Shown in pieces: positions 51,415 to 59,334 of a stretch of DNA of 64,000 bases. The position numbers and the translations under genes are program-made. The DNA is from Porticoccus sp905181945 (lineage in GTDB: Bacteria; Pseudomonadota; Gammaproteobacteria; Pseudomonadales; Porticoccaceae): positions 434,001 through 498,000 of the forward strand of contig NZ_CP159825.1 in NCBI RefSeq assembly GCF_047729555.1, read 5' to 3'. Position 1 is the stretch's first letter. The number at the start of each line of letters is the position of its first letter. The notes beneath the pieces were generated by a model that saw only the letters and a program-made list of their open reading frames with translations, was not told where the DNA came from and searched no databases.

Positions 51415-51526
51415 GAGTGATTGCCTGGGCTTTAAGTGCTTTTGTTGGCAGGAGGTTTTTCGCTTTGGTGTGAGACTTAACTATATCAAACATAAAGCCT
51501 AACGTTGAGTGGTTTATAGGGTCCAG

Positions 51527-52267
51527 TTAGTCCCCGCAGGAAGATAATTGTAAAGATTGGAGATGATTTGCCTCTGTATTTGATAGCGCAAGAGTATAAT
51601 TTTCTATTACTTGGTTAAAAGCGCGAACATAAGAGCAGTGAAATTTTTCATTGGGCGGCAGCCATTCCAGAGGCCCCTTAGCTCCTTTTTCTTGATTTAC
51701 TTTTTTTGTCACAGCAAACAGATTATTTTCATCGTTAACGAAAGCAGATCTTTTCTCGGGTGGCCACAACGATGCTCCATGAATCCAAGCCCATTTTAAT
51801 GGGACTAGGTGGTCAATATCCATCTCCTTGGCCCGATGAATAACCATTCCTGTGTAGGGGTCATTCCAGAGACCCCGACTAACCGTACAACCGTTAGCCT
51901 TCATGTCCACCCGACTAACGGATAACTTTATCAATATCTCATGGCGTGTATTTTGACAGTCTTGATCTTTATCAATCCATCCACCAAACATAGAGCGATG
52001 ATATTTTTGCGAATCTTGCTCTTTAGCCGTTTTAGTGCGAAATGACTGGGAGTGGTCAGCAGAGATTTTAGGCAACTTTCCTCCGCTTTTAATACAGCCC
52101 TCAAGAGAGGCGAATGGCTGAAAGTGTTTAATATTTGAGTAGTACGGACTCGCTGCGCCATGACATATAGCACGCTTACTCTTTTTGACTATGTTATCAG
52201 GCAGGCAGTTAGCATAGGGTAGGGCGAAGACAATCAACACTATCAAGAATCTAGTTAAATTTTGCAT
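51527..52267 (-). CDS. secreted HNH-family (DUF1524-like) endonuclease
   Basis: A 246-residue exported protein. The signal peptide runs LTRFLIVLIVFALPYANC, ending near residue 20. The nuclease core is MDIDHLVPLKWAWIHGASLW, with the Asp-His pair of the beta-beta-alpha metal finger, then NDENNLFAVTKKVNQEKGAK and EWLPPN. These are typical of extracellular HNH DNases of the DUF1524/Nuc group. It could serve nucleotide scavenging. GTG 52273 is an alternative start. Six cysteines outside the signal suggest disulfides. Confidence 0.82.
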   Translation of the reverse strand: MQNLTRFLIVLIVFALPYANCLPDNIVKKSKRAICHGAASPYYSNIKHFQPFASLEGCIKSGGKLPKISADHSQSFRTKTAKEQDSQKYHRSMFGGWIDKDQDCQNTRHEILIKLSVSRVDMKANGCTVSRGLWNDPYTGMVIHRAKEMDIDHLVPLKWAWIHGASLWPPEKRSAFVNDENNLFAVTKKVNQEKGAKGPLEWLPPNEKFHCSYVRAFNQVIENYTLALSNTEANHLQSLQLSSCGD

Positions 52268-52334
52268 AACCACGTAATCTGAATAAATTGATTATTACAC
52301 AGGAGTGGCACTTCGGTATAATTTTAGCTAGCGA

Positions 52335-53447
52335 CTATACGCTATAGTAGTTCTTGAGCGGATCTCTGTCTGATAAGGATTGAATGATATTTTCTGCAAG
52401 CCTTCTTCCGCTTAACCATGCACCTTCAACCTTGCCTTGATTCAACCAGTCGGCACACATACCTAGATTATTTTCTTTGTCCCAAGCAAAAGTCATATCT
52501 AATGGAGGCGTTGCTTCTGCATAGCGCCAAAGATGAGCTTGATATTGATCAGGAGGAGAGCCCCCGAGAGCCAAGAACTCTTTGATTAACAGTTGTGCAG
52601 CCTCCTCTGCGGAAGCATCGATGTGTGATTCGCTCCATTCTGATGTTGCGTGAAGCACCCAGGCTTCATGGCCACCTCTTTCTGGCTTGCTGCTGTTTCT
52701 GGCAATCCACCTTAGTGGGCCCTTGTTGACGAAGGCAGCGTCAAACTTTAAGTCTATTTTTTCATTGAAATTGAGCATGACAGCCCAGGATCCAGACATC
52801 TTTATATCTTGAGCAATCGTAGTGAGCGCGGGTGAGACTTCTTTAAATAGCTCGACTGCTTGAGGTGCAGGAATAGCCGCGATCACAATATTGAAGCTAC
52901 CTTTTATAACGCCATTTTCCTTGCTTTTTAGTGACCATCTAGGGTAGCTTTGAGGTCTAATAAATACAGACCCTATGGTTGTGTTTAAATTAACAGAAAG
53001 TCCCCTGGCCATAAGTGCAGCCGGTGTTGTCATTTTTGGAACGCCAACAAAACGTTCCACATTGGTGGTGTTTGGAGAGCGCAACTGCGCGATATTTGCA
53101 CTCACCCAGTTGGCAAAACGTTTTGCGTGACTTGTGGTAGCTTTCACGGGCCCCGGATCACCCAAAACTGATATTCTCGGGGACCACAACTGCGCAACAC
53201 CTACACCAATCCAGCCGGCAGCCTCTTTTTTGAAATCAGGATCCGTTGTAGTGAAATATTGGGCTCCATGGTCAAATTCTGAGAAATCATTTCGCCTAGT
53301 GGCCATTCGTCCAGATAGATTACGCCCTTTGTCAAATACTTCAACGATATAACCTGCTTGCGCGAGAGTCTTGGCGCAAGAGAGCCCTGCAATCCCAGCG
53401 CCAATAATACCAACAGTTTTAGTCTTTAATTTCGGGGATGTGCTGTC
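52335..53447 (-). CDS. FAD/NAD(P)-binding amine-oxidase-like protein (renalase-type)
   Basis: A 370-residue flavoprotein from ATG 53447. The dinucleotide fold VGIIGAGIAGLSCAKTLAQA is followed by VFDKGRNLSGRMATRR and FDHGAQYFT, the order seen in renalase-like proteins. The C-terminus has LWRYAEATPPLD and LGMCADWLNQGKVEGAWLSG, the last FAD contact. The reaction is unknown. In bacteria, relatives oxidise isomeric dihydro-NAD(P). The ORF extends to 53477 with MEIFLVVRV, which I think is untranslated. The 270 bases to the next gene contain a weak TATAAT on the + strand (53503) and little else. Confidence 0.85.
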   Translation of the reverse strand, partial: DSTSPKLKTKTVGIIGAGIAGLSCAKTLAQAGYIVEVFDKGRNLSGRMATRRNDFSEFDHGAQYFTTTDPDFKKEAAGWIGVGVAQLWSPRISVLGDPGPVKATTSHAKRFANWVSANIAQLRSPNTTNVERFVGVPKMTTPAALMARGLSVNLNTTIGSVFIRPQSYPRWSLKSKENGVIKGSFNIVIAAIPAPQAVELFKEVSPALTTIAQDIKMSGSWAVMLNFNEKIDLKFDAAFVNKGPLRWIARNSSKPERGGHEAWVLHATSEWSESHIDASAEEAAQLLIKEFLALGGSPPDQYQAHLWRYAEATPPLDMTFAWDKENNLGMCADWLNQGKVEGAWLSGRRLAENIIQSLSDRDPLKNYYSV

Positions 53448-53718
53448 CATGACTCTAACCACTAAGAATATCTCCACTGTTTAGTTTGTTTTGGAATTTT
53501 AGTATAATGAGGATTGCAGGCAAGGAATTTTTGAAAATCTCTATTCTTTTTTCGTCATAAATTTTTAGTTTTTTTAATAACTGAGGTCTAATCTAGCAAT
53601 CTCGACATAATATAAAAATCAGCACGAAGAAATAGAAGCGACCAAGCAGTCAGTCTTTTCATTCCAGATCTTCACATCATTGCCTTAAACACGACAATCG
53701 TAAAATAAAGAGCGCATT

Positions 53719-54108
53719 ATGACAAATTTTTTTGACAAAGATAACACCCAAGATGTGTTGTATTTTGATGGCTCTTGCCCCATGTGCACTAAAGAAATAA
53801 AAGCATTGAGGCGTTTGAATGGCGGCGGCCTATCCTTTGTGGATGTTCACGGATGTGAAGTTGACCAACATATGCCCACAAAGCTGGAGATGCTAAAAGT
53901 GCTGCATCTGATGACCGCTGAGGGGGACTGGCTTAAGGGAATTCCGGCAACTGTTAGAGCCTGGTCTCACACCCGTTGGGGCTGGTTATTTAAGCCGCTG
54001 CTATGGCCTCTCTTTAGCGACGTAACAAATTATATTTATAAGTTGTGGGCAGAACGACGATACGAGCGTCTTTATGGCTGCGATACCTGTGCTGGTGACG
54101 ATAATTGA
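53719..54108 (+). CDS. DCC-family thiol-disulfide oxidoreductase (DUF393)
   Basis: A 129-residue protein with LYFDGSCPMCTKEIKALRRL, the D-G-x-C-x-x-C start that names the family. The rest is helical with many Trp (HTRWGWLFKPLLWPLF) and ends in YGCDTCAGDD, a second CxxC-like pair. Function in bacteria is not settled, though a redox role is expected. It overlaps the SDR gene by four bases. Confidence 0.88.
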   Translation: MTNFFDKDNTQDVLYFDGSCPMCTKEIKALRRLNGGGLSFVDVHGCEVDQHMPTKLEMLKVLHLMTAEGDWLKGIPATVRAWSHTRWGWLFKPLLWPLFSDVTNYIYKLWAERRYERLYGCDTCAGDDN

Positions 54109-54812
54109 AAGTCCTTGTCGTGGGAGGGAATGGGGGTATAGGCGCGGGATTAGTAAATGCCATACTGGAGTCAAATGATGACGCTATCGTACATGCGACT
54201 TATCGACAAGCACTGCCCTCGTTTACACATGATCGACTGAATTGGCACCAACTGGATGTGACCCATGAAGAGAGTTTCAAAAAACTTGCATCCGAAGTGA
54301 AGGAAGTGGATTGGATTATTAACTGTGTAGGGATGCTTCATACAAAAGAAAAAGGACCAGAAAAAGCAATTCGTTCTATCGAGCCAGATTTTTTTATGGA
54401 CAGTTTCCGTATCAACACTCTCCCATCTTTATTGTTAGCCAAGTATTTTTTTAGATCTATACTTGCCTCGTCACCAACCGTCTTTGCTGTAGTTTCAGCA
54501 AAGGTTGGAAGCATTCAGGATAATAGGCTAGGTGGTTGGTACAGCTACAGGGCATCAAAAGCAGCACTGAATATGGCATTAAAAACTTTATCGCTGGAGT
54601 GGCGCCTGAAGCTGCCAAATTGTTGTGTGGCAGCATTGCATCCAGGGACAACGGATACGCAGCTGTCTATGCCGTTTCAAACAAACGTTCCCGAACATAA
54701 GCTGTTCACTACAAACCATACAGCTGGATTATTGTTAGAGGTGATCCATGGGCTGAATCCGCAAAAAAGTGGCCGATTTTGGAACTGGGATGGCGAAGAG
54801 CTGCCGTGGTAG
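54105..54812 (+). CDS. short-chain dehydrogenase (C-factor/CsgA-like)
   Basis: A 235-residue SDR. VLVVGGNGGIGAGLVNAI is the cofactor motif, WIINCVGMLH holds the N-N-A-G equivalent, VFAVVSAKVGS the catalytic Ser, and WYSYRASKAALNMALKTL the Tyr-x-x-x-Lys. The ending FWNWDGEELPW is typical of the C-factor subgroup found in many gammaproteobacteria near photolyase or DCC genes. The start is TTG 54105, in the stop of the preceding gene. The substrate is unknown. Confidence 0.87.
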   Translation: MKVLVVGGNGGIGAGLVNAILESNDDAIVHATYRQALPSFTHDRLNWHQLDVTHEESFKKLASEVKEVDWIINCVGMLHTKEKGPEKAIRSIEPDFFMDSFRINTLPSLLLAKYFFRSILASSPTVFAVVSAKVGSIQDNRLGGWYSYRASKAALNMALKTLSLEWRLKLPNCCVAALHPGTTDTQLSMPFQTNVPEHKLFTTNHTAGLLLEVIHGLNPQKSGRFWNWDGEELPW

Positions 54813-54836
54813 AATTGATTTTTTTAACGCTTGAAT

Positions 54837-54867
54837 AAAAAAACCCCTTAGATTTTAAGGGGTTTTT
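54837..54867. terminator. bidirectional Rho-independent terminator
   Basis: ACCCCTTA and TAAGGGGT pair around a short loop, with an A-run before and a T-run after. It lies between the SDR gene and the minus-strand secreted-protein gene that converges on it, so it can stop transcription from both sides. Confidence 0.88.
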
Positions 54868-54898
54868 CTGAGGAGCATCGCAACTAAGAGTGATGGCT

Positions 54899-55870
54899 TT
54901 AATCAGTGACTACGACGTCCACTTGAAAGGGGTCTGCGCCCATTTTAACAATGTATTGATTGGCACCGTCAAAGCCTGAGTCAACAGAGACTGCATCTGT
55001 AAGCTTGAATTTGATTTCGAATTTGCTTGATGCTGTTACAACCTTATCTGTTGCGAAATCAACTCTGGCAAAAATTCTTTTTGCGTCACCAAAACCAGTC
55101 GCAACACTTATGTTGTCAGCTTGCAGCAACTTGGCTTTCATAGAGTCGCCACTCGGCTGTGTGTAAGAGGTTGCATCGGTAGCCGTAAAGGCTTCTTCGC
55201 CGAATCCTCCCCCCATTGAATCAAATATTTCCTTAGTGAATGCTGGGGCAGCATCTGCGGCTGTACCACATTCTATTCCGGTGCTTGTGACTGACCCATT
55301 GTCGCGCAAGGCAGGATCAAAACCACCATAAGTAGTGGTGTATGCTATGGACCAGCAGGTAGTTCCTGACACTATACCTCCACCATCAGGGTTTGAAAAC
55401 ATAGCTGTATCGTATGTTTGTGTATGCTTAACCTCGAGGGAGTTGTCGAGTATCATGAATCCATAACCGTAGGTTCCTGGGGCGATAACACCAGTCGTAG
55501 CTAAAGGTGTTGGTGCGCCAACTCCTTGAATGGTATGAACCACCGGTGCCTCAGAGTCAATGAAATATGAACAAGTTGAAAAGTCATTAGCTGCAAACGG
55601 GTCTGCTGTACATGTACCAAATTTATATATATTAATACGGTAAGCATCAGGAATTTCCGAGCACTGATCGCCATCGTTGCTTGTATCTGCCGCCTGTTTG
55701 AAGGGGCTACTGCCAGCTGGAGCCCCGAGTCCTGCATATACCTTGATGATGCTACCAGAAGATTTCTCGCAGACGTGGCTAAGATTGTCAGCAAATGCTG
55801 CCAAGGCAGAAGATGAAGCGAAAATGAACGGAAGTATTAAAATCATTAGCCACTTGCGTGTATTTGTCAT
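54899..55870 (-). CDS. secreted protein of unknown function, partner of the beta-barrel gene
   Basis: A 323-residue exported protein. The signal peptide is KWLMILILPFIFASSSALAA, with cleavage near residue 25. The mature part is acidic, Gly/Ser/Thr-rich and predicted to be beta-rich, for example FTKEIFDSMGGGFGEEAFTA and a C-terminal domain of VDFATDKVVTASSKFEIKFK type, with six Cys spaced as possible disulfides in the first half. I recognise no family. It follows the inverse-autotransporter gene by 58 bases on the same strand and shares its promoter, so it may be a free surface or secreted partner. Confidence 0.7.
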   Translation of the reverse strand: MTNTRKWLMILILPFIFASSSALAAFADNLSHVCEKSSGSIIKVYAGLGAPAGSSPFKQAADTSNDGDQCSEIPDAYRINIYKFGTCTADPFAANDFSTCSYFIDSEAPVVHTIQGVGAPTPLATTGVIAPGTYGYGFMILDNSLEVKHTQTYDTAMFSNPDGGGIVSGTTCWSIAYTTTYGGFDPALRDNGSVTSTGIECGTAADAAPAFTKEIFDSMGGGFGEEAFTATDATSYTQPSGDSMKAKLLQADNISVATGFGDAKRIFARVDFATDKVVTASSKFEIKFKLTDAVSVDSGFDGANQYIVKMGADPFQVDVVVTD

Positions 55871-55928
55871 GTTTATTTTCCTTAAACTGTCAATTTATTA
55901 AACAGATCTAGTTCGGTTATTTTTACCG

Positions 55929-56984
55929 CTAGTATCCTGAAACTTGCACCTGCTGACCACCCTGGCTTTTCATCTGTTTAAAAATTTTATTTTCACGACG
56001 TACTTTCTCGTAGCGCTTTGCTTCCATGTCATCAAGCTGATAAGCATATTTGCTGATCAGCGGTGCAGCATCGGCCGGTGTTTTGAACAGCTCTGTTAAG
56101 TTCACGCTGATTTTGAAAAAATTGGCATCTTTCTGAGCATTGCTTGAGGTATTACCGTAGTTAACCCTACCAAACTCAACTTCCACTCCGCGTAATCCAG
56201 GCGGTATTGCACGAATAGATAGGCTGGTGCCAGAGATATCTTTAACGCCGCTGAGCTCACTATCCCAGGTGAACGCTTTAGCAAAAATGTGCGCCCAATT
56301 CATATAAGGTAAAGGCATACCGATTTCAATATCACGCCCGTCTAGACCTCTTTCATCTAAGCCATCTCTCCCATCTCGCCAGTCTGTTAGACTATTGTAG
56401 ACGTTTGCATTTATCTCACCGACAGTGGTTCTAGCCTCGAAACCAAGACTCGTGCGCTGATGATTGTAAGGAAATTCATGATCATAAAACGCGTTTATCC
56501 CTAGCATCAGTTTTTTATCTAACATGAGACGACGATACCCAACACCTAGGTTGACTGTGGTTCGATTATCTGAGTAATAGATGCTGTCTTGCGTAAAAAA
56601 TGTATTGATAGAATCACTGGGATCCGAGAGAGGGGCTACAATTAAGATGCTTGATGTGGGATTTGATCCGTTCATCATATCGAGCTCTAGCTCAACCGTT
56701 GGGAAGTATTTTTCTAAATAAGATTTGGAGATTTCAGCGCCTTTGTTGTTAAGCGCGTTAAGCGCATCGCTTTTTAGTGATTCAGCACTAAGCGAGCTCG
56801 TTTGAGTCGCCATGCCCTTGAGAGATTTAAGGTCGTTGAGGGTTAGGTCCGGCGGACCTCCACCAGCTAGAATCTGCTTTCCTGCAGGAAGTAGTGAAAA
56901 AGGGCTGCTAGTCAGAGTGTCTGCATATGCGCTGACGGGCGAAAACATTAATACAACCAGGGCAATAAACTTAATATTTTTCAT
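55929..56984 (-). CDS. inverse autotransporter (intimin/invasin-type) beta-barrel lacking a passenger
   Basis: A 351-residue outer-membrane protein. Signal peptide 1-21 ends at AYA. Residues 40-90 are helical. The barrel starts near TVELELDM and shows the intimin-family strands LGVGYRRLMLDKKLMLGINA, FYDHEFPYNHQRTSLGFEAR and INANVYNSLTDWRDG. The end has YEKVRRENKIFKQM, comparable to the pore-linker helix after the barrel (R-N-N-x-I in intimin). The protein stops about 12 residues later. Normal family members continue with Ig-like repeats and an adhesin tip, and none is present here. Confidence 0.82.
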   Translation of the reverse strand: MKNIKFIALVVLMFSPVSAYADTLTSSPFSLLPAGKQILAGGGPPDLTLNDLKSLKGMATQTSSLSAESLKSDALNALNNKGAEISKSYLEKYFPTVELELDMMNGSNPTSSILIVAPLSDPSDSINTFFTQDSIYYSDNRTTVNLGVGYRRLMLDKKLMLGINAFYDHEFPYNHQRTSLGFEARTTVGEINANVYNSLTDWRDGRDGLDERGLDGRDIEIGMPLPYMNWAHIFAKAFTWDSELSGVKDISGTSLSIRAIPPGLRGVEVEFGRVNYGNTSSNAQKDANFFKISVNLTELFKTPADAAPLISKYAYQLDDMEAKRYEKVRRENKIFKQMKSQGGQQVQVSGY

Positions 56985-57020
56985 ATAATAATGTGCGCTT
57001 AATTTATATATTAAGCTCTA

Positions 57021-57049
57021 ATTATAACATACTTAATTTTCTTATTTCT
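57021..57049 (-). promoter_or_regulatory. putative promoter of the inverse-autotransporter unit
   Basis: On the minus strand TATAAT (complement of 57021-57026) lies 37 bases before the ATG, counted from the end of the hexamer. A weak AGAAAT is 17 bases upstream of it at 57044-57049. The octamer repeat begins six bases further up. The -10 box is perfect and the -35 is poor, which is the setting in which upstream repeat length can matter. Confidence 0.5.
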
Positions 57050-57055
57050 ACAACA

Positions 57056-57152
57056 TTCCTTATTTCCTTATTTCCTTATTTCCTTATTTCCTTATTTCCT
57101 TATTTCCTTATTTCCTTATTTTATTTCCTTATTTCCTTATTTCCTTATTTTC
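57056..57152. repeat. octanucleotide tandem repeat (TTCCTTAT, 11 copies)
   Basis: The unit TTCCTTAT recurs every eight bases from 57056: eight copies, a five-base break (TTTTA) at 57120-57124, then three more copies from 57125 to 57148. Copies are perfect apart from the break. It fills the 305-base space between divergent genes at 56984 and 57290, starting 72 bases before the inverse-autotransporter start codon. Such simple repeats change length by slippage and control surface genes in other bacteria by promoter effects. Confidence 0.95.
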
Positions 57153-57202
57153 TTTACTTTTAAATGATATTATTTTGTTAGTGTGATGTTGCTTCATCCT
57201 CA

Positions 57203-57255
57203 GCTATATAGAGATTAAGGCATGCTATATCAGCTATAGTTTGACGCTATATAGA
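57203..57255. promoter_or_regulatory. clustered GCTATAT motifs upstream of the lipid-modification operon
   Basis: GCTATATAGA occurs at 57203-57212 and 57246-57255, GCTATAT at 57224-57230, and GCTATAG at 57233-57239. The three GCTATAT starts are 21 and 22 bases apart, two DNA turns, so they face one side of the helix. They end 35 bases before the ATG at 57290. This looks like a multi-site operator or activator array. Confidence 0.4.
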
Positions 57256-57289
57256 CAATTATTTTAAAGACGACAAGATTGAACCCTTT

Positions 57290-58561
57290 ATGACAAAAAA
57301 GAAAAAAATAGCGGTTATCGGTTCTGGTATTGCCGGACTAAGTGCTGCTTATTTCCTTAAGGATTCCTGCGAAGTAACTGTCTATGAAAAAAATAAAGTA
57401 TTTGGGGGCCATAGTAGGACAATTGCAATAACGACAGGGGATGGTAAAACCTTAGAGGTAGATACAGGTTTTATTGTACTAAATGATAGGACCTACCCTA
57501 AGCTAAATCAGTTATTGCAAGACATTGGGATTGAAATTAAAGATACAGAGATGTCTTTTGCTATTTCAGTTGATGATGGCGCTTTAGAGTGGGCTGGAAC
57601 CTCTCTTGATGCGCTCTTCGCCCAGCGAAAAAATTTATTGAACCTTCAGATGCTCAGAGGGGTGCTGGATATCATAAGATTCAATGCTAGCGCGAAGAGG
57701 TTTGTTAAAAAATTTCCCCATCTTTCTTTGGGCGAATTAATTAAAAAAATGAAACTCAAGTCATGGTTCCGTGATTATTATATTCTGCCGATGGGCGGTG
57801 CAATTTGGAGCTGCTCATCAGCAGCGATGTTGGATTTTCCTGCAGCCACGTTCGTCAATTTCTTTGATAATCATGGCTTGCTGAGTCTTAGGAACCGACC
57901 GCAGTGGCACACGATAAAGCACAAAAGTAGGACTTATGTGGAGGCCCTAGTTGCCTTGATTCAAGAAAAAGGGTGTTTGGTTAATAATGCCTCCATTCAA
58001 TATGTTGATTGCTCAAGTGACTCTGTCGAGATAAAGGAGCATGACCAGGAAGCAAAAATTTATGATGAAGTGATATTTGCCTGCCACCCAACTGAGACGC
58101 TTGATATTTTGAGATCTGTGACCTCAAAAGAAAAAATGATTTTGGAGAAATTTTCCAAACAAAAAAATATCGCATTTACTCATTGTGATTTCGATCAAAT
58201 GCCAAAACAACGAAAATGCTGGAGTAGCTGGAACTATCTTTACAAGAAAGAGAAAGAAGATCACAGCGTTGCCGTGACTTATTGGATGAATAAATTGCAG
58301 CATATAGATCCGCTAGCACCTGTATTTGTGACCCTCAATCCGGTCAAAGTCATTCCTAAAGAAAAGATCTACGATGTCCATGAGTTTTATCACCCAGTGT
58401 TTAATGAAGCCGCTATTGCAGGCCAGTTAGAGCTAAATGCAATACAGGGCGATCGCCATACCTGGTTTTGCGGGGCATATCTACGCTATGGTTTTCATGA
58501 AGATGGCGTATGGAGCGCAACCAGCATTTTTGAAAAAATGACCGAAAGAAAGCTATGTTGA
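57290..58561 (+). CDS. FAD-dependent oxidoreductase of the Cfa gene cluster
   Basis: A 423-residue amine-oxidase-like flavoprotein. IAVIGSGIAGLSAAYFLKDS binds ADP, VYEKNKVFGGHSRTI is the second strand, and VDTGFIVLNDRTYPKL is characteristic of the group found beside DUF1365 and Cfa genes. HTWFCGAYLRYGFHEDGV closes the FAD site. Relatives act with Cfa-like enzymes on membrane fatty acids. It overlaps the DUF1365 gene by seven bases and is first in a five-gene operon. Confidence 0.9.
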   Translation: MTKKKKIAVIGSGIAGLSAAYFLKDSCEVTVYEKNKVFGGHSRTIAITTGDGKTLEVDTGFIVLNDRTYPKLNQLLQDIGIEIKDTEMSFAISVDDGALEWAGTSLDALFAQRKNLLNLQMLRGVLDIIRFNASAKRFVKKFPHLSLGELIKKMKLKSWFRDYYILPMGGAIWSCSSAAMLDFPAATFVNFFDNHGLLSLRNRPQWHTIKHKSRTYVEALVALIQEKGCLVNNASIQYVDCSSDSVEIKEHDQEAKIYDEVIFACHPTETLDILRSVTSKEKMILEKFSKQKNIAFTHCDFDQMPKQRKCWSSWNYLYKKEKEDHSVAVTYWMNKLQHIDPLAPVFVTLNPVKVIPKEKIYDVHEFYHPVFNEAAIAGQLELNAIQGDRHTWFCGAYLRYGFHEDGVWSATSIFEKMTERKLC

Positions 58562-59322
58562 AATCTTCCTCTCTCGTAAAAATGAAGATCTTTCATAAAA
58601 GACACCGTCCAAAGGAGTACGAGTTTTCTCATAAAATGTTGTATGTTTGCTTGAAGTTAAGCGCAACTTTTTCGGCTATAAAGACCAGATTTTTTTCAGT
58701 GGAAGGGTTTAATTTTTTTAGTATCTTCTGGAAGGATTATGGCTTTAAAAAGTTTGCCGACCCTAGATTTTATATCACCGAGATACTCGACAAGCAGGCT
58801 ATCGATTCCGGCTGCATCGATAGTGTTTATCTGCTAACAATTCCGAAGGCTTTAGGCTGGGGCTTTAACCCCATTAGTTTCTGGCTATGCTTTGATTTGC
58901 AAGGTGCTTTGCGCATAGTTTTGGCTGAAGTGAACAATACCTTCAATGAAAGACATGGATATTTGTGTTTTAACCCAAAAATGGAACCAATTACTCGCTT
59001 GACTACAATTAGCCAACCAAAAGTATTTCATGTTTCGCCTTTTTGCCAGGTCAGGGGGCACTATGATTTTAAATTTGATATCAATGAAGCCAATATGAAA
59101 ATAGATATAGATTATTTTGATGAGGGTGAGAGGTTGATCTCGACAGCCATACATGGAGAAATCATAAAATTTAATGACAGGAATCTGGCTGCATATTTTC
59201 TCTCGTTACCGTTTATAACATTTAAGGTACTATTTTTTATTCATTTTCATGCATTTCGTCTTTGGTTCAAAAAAATTCCATTTAGGCCAACACCCAAAAA
59301 ACCAGATATCGATATTACTTAA
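58555..59322 (+). CDS. DUF1365 family protein
   Basis: A 255-residue protein with KIFHKRHRPKEYEFSHKMLY at the start, and DPRFYITEILDK, LTIPKALGWGFNPISFWLCF and VSPFCQVRGHYDFKF in the middle, the family's conserved blocks. The C-terminal part holds a hydrophobic segment (LPFITFKVLFFIHFHAFRLW), so it may touch the membrane. Reaction unknown. It always travels with the FAD protein and Cfa. Start ATG 58555 overlaps the previous stop. Confidence 0.9.
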   Translation: MLKSSSLVKMKIFHKRHRPKEYEFSHKMLYVCLKLSATFSAIKTRFFSVEGFNFFSIFWKDYGFKKFADPRFYITEILDKQAIDSGCIDSVYLLTIPKALGWGFNPISFWLCFDLQGALRIVLAEVNNTFNERHGYLCFNPKMEPITRLTTISQPKVFHVSPFCQVRGHYDFKFDINEANMKIDIDYFDEGERLISTAIHGEIIKFNDRNLAAYFLSLPFITFKVLFFIHFHAFRLWFKKIPFRPTPKKPDIDIT

Positions 59323-59334
59323 GGTTAAAAAATT

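Noticed and set aside
57056..57152. Considered a CRISPR array
   Set aside because: Units are eight bases long, directly joined, with no spacers. It is a simple tandem repeat.
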